Of a stretch of 64,000 nucleotides of DNA, positions 62,981-64,000 are shown in pieces. Below the pieces are notes generated by a model. It saw nothing but the letters and a program-made list of their open reading frames with translations, was not told the DNA's origin and did not search any database. The translations under genes were made by a program, and so were the position numbers. This DNA comes from Teretinema zuelzerae (lineage in GTDB: Bacteria > Spirochaetota > Spirochaetia > Treponematales > Treponemataceae), in the NCBI RefSeq assembly GCF_021021555.1, contig NZ_JAINWA010000001.1:496001-560000 (forward strand). Reading direction: 5' to 3'. How positions within the stretch are numbered: the first letter of the stretch is position 1; every line of letters begins with the position of its first letter.

Positions 62981-63877
62981 CTATTGCTTTTTGGGCTGTT
63001 CCAAGTACTTGAAGAGCTCGGAGTCAGCGGGAATGACGATCGTCGTCTTTCCATCCAGGATCTTTTCGTATGCCTGAAGGGAGCGTACGAAATCATAGAA
63101 ACGCGGATCCTGCCGGAATGCCTCGGCATAAATTTTGATGGCGCGTGCATCTCCTTCTCCCCGGATCTGCTCCGCCTTTTCATATGCCTGCGAGAGCAGG
63201 ATGACTTTTTCCTTATCGGCTATTGCCCTGATCTTCGAGGCTTCCTCAGTACCCTCAGATCTGTACAAACGCGCTATCTTTTCCCGTTCAGCCCGCATTC
63301 TCTGGAATACGCTCTGTTGGTTTTTCTCGGGAAAATTCAACATTTTTACGCGAAGATCGGACAGCAGAATTCCATAATCGTCCAGCTTCGTACTTGCCGC
63401 ATTTTTTACCTGTTCCATCATGTCGTTGAGTTTTATCTGATCCGGTATGACATTAATCAACATGTCAAGGTCATAATTTCCGAGCGCGACACCCAATTCG
63501 GAAAAAACTATATCATTCATACGCTGCTGGGTACGTTCGGCCGTATTAAGCGTCTTCATATACAGTTCGGGATCCTTGATCCGATAGCTGACAAAGCTCT
63601 CGACCAATATATTTTTTTTATCCCGCGTCAGAAACTCGGAAACCGCGGGGGAATAGATTTTCAAGCGATTGTCGAAGCGTTGTAAATTCTGGACAGGAAT
63701 AGGCCATTTCCAATTAAGACCGGGTTCGGTGATAGCCCGGACCACACGTCCGAATTGAGTTATGACCGCATATTCGCTTTGATCGACCGTAAAGACGATC
63801 GAGCCGCTAAATATCAAGATGACCACGGCCGCTGTGATGGGAAAAAGTGCAACCCCTTTCTTTTTTGACTCATTCAT
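62981..63877 (-). CDS. hflC: HflC, band-7 membrane-protease regulator
   Basis: This 298-residue protein has an N-terminal membrane helix and SPFH domain (FTVDQSEYAVITQFGRVVRA, EPGLNWKWPIPVQNLQRFDNR), with the family tail (KIYAEAFRQDPRFYDFVRSL, EKILDGKTTIVIPADSELFKYL). Partner of HflK. Its start overlaps the end of the next upstream frame by 8 bp. Confidence 0.95.
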   Translation of the reverse strand: MNESKKKGVALFPITAAVVILIFSGSIVFTVDQSEYAVITQFGRVVRAITEPGLNWKWPIPVQNLQRFDNRLKIYSPAVSEFLTRDKKNILVESFVSYRIKDPELYMKTLNTAERTQQRMNDIVFSELGVALGNYDLDMLINVIPDQIKLNDMMEQVKNAASTKLDDYGILLSDLRVKMLNFPEKNQQSVFQRMRAEREKIARLYRSEGTEEASKIRAIADKEKVILLSQAYEKAEQIRGEGDARAIKIYAEAFRQDPRFYDFVRSLQAYEKILDGKTTIVIPADSELFKYLEQPKKQ

Positions 63878-64000
63878 ATTTTCCCGCCTCCTTTTTAACG
63901 GATAATTGGTTGCCGTCCGTAAGCCACAAGTCGGTGGTATCCAACTTGACGCGCTTATCGACGATCAGCTTCTCTATCGAAACCAGGTTCATTTCCATTG
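63870..64000 (-). CDS. Partial gene upstream of hflC
   Basis: The frame enters at the right edge and ends at TGA 63872-63870, inside the hflC start. The visible ~43 residues (MNLVSIEKLIVDKRVKLDTT...) are not recognised. Overlap with hflC suggests one operon. Confidence 0.5.
   Translation of the reverse strand, partial: MEMNLVSIEKLIVDKRVKLDTTDLWLTDGNQLSVKKEAGKYE

Overview
The window reads as a mosaic of horizontally acquired DNA next to ordinary chromosome of a diderm bacterium. Envelope lipoproteins, an outer-membrane-linked type IV secretion system, a chemoreceptor and HflK/HflC fit a Gram-negative-type cell. Gene style and the integron-like repeats make me favour a free-living spirochaete (Spirochaetota). 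That assignment is inference, not shown by a marker gene.

Positions 1-27.5 kb are AT-rich and almost entirely on the minus strand. They hold a conjugative module in the classic P-type (Tn4371-like) order: relaxase, traG, a ribbon-helix-helix protein, trbB-C-D-E-J-L-F-G-I. Ahead of it lies a plasmid-like maintenance block: excisionase-like protein, parA, parB, a zincin, ssb, a thermonuclease and a replication-initiator-like gene. That last gene contains five 22-bp repeats that look like iterons. Two phage-type repressors with palindromic operators sit divergently at the right edge of this block. A giant Ig-like repeat lipoprotein follows trbI and leaves the window at the left. A plus-strand repeat protein sits between trbJ and trbL, where trbK (entry exclusion) is usual. 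Two tRNA-like genes with odd cloverleaves lie in the block.

Positions 27.9-46.1 kb are plus-strand cargo. They begin with an HD-GYP/PAS protein and a chemoreceptor with a CZB domain that is split by an IS30-family element (3-bp target duplication). Small metabolic or hypothetical genes follow. From 36.69 to about 44.7 kb there is an integron-type gene-cassette array without an integron integrase in view. Four attC-like sites separate cassettes encoding a DUF6338 protein (split by an IS256-family element with 8-bp duplication), a YdeI-like protein, a GIY-YIG-like protein, an unknown protein, and probably a BcgI-like restriction-modification pair. A HigBA-type toxin-antitoxin locus with a nonsense-mutated toxin closes the region.

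At 46.09-46.13 kb lies the 3' end of a tRNA (Lys-like), evidently an attachment site. It coincides with a visible jump to GC-rich DNA. A tyrosine recombinase follows, then a 1.6-kb gene-free stretch with long hairpins. Next is a minus-strand phage remnant (tail/baseplate, lysis cassette with overlapping spanin-like genes, tail-fibre-like proteins, D5/P4-type primase-helicase) that lacks head, portal and terminase genes.

From 57.5 kb the DNA looks like host chromosome: uppP, a transglutaminase-like protein, a CadA/ZntA-type metal ATPase with its ArsR/CadC regulator and a palindromic operator, and hflK-hflC.
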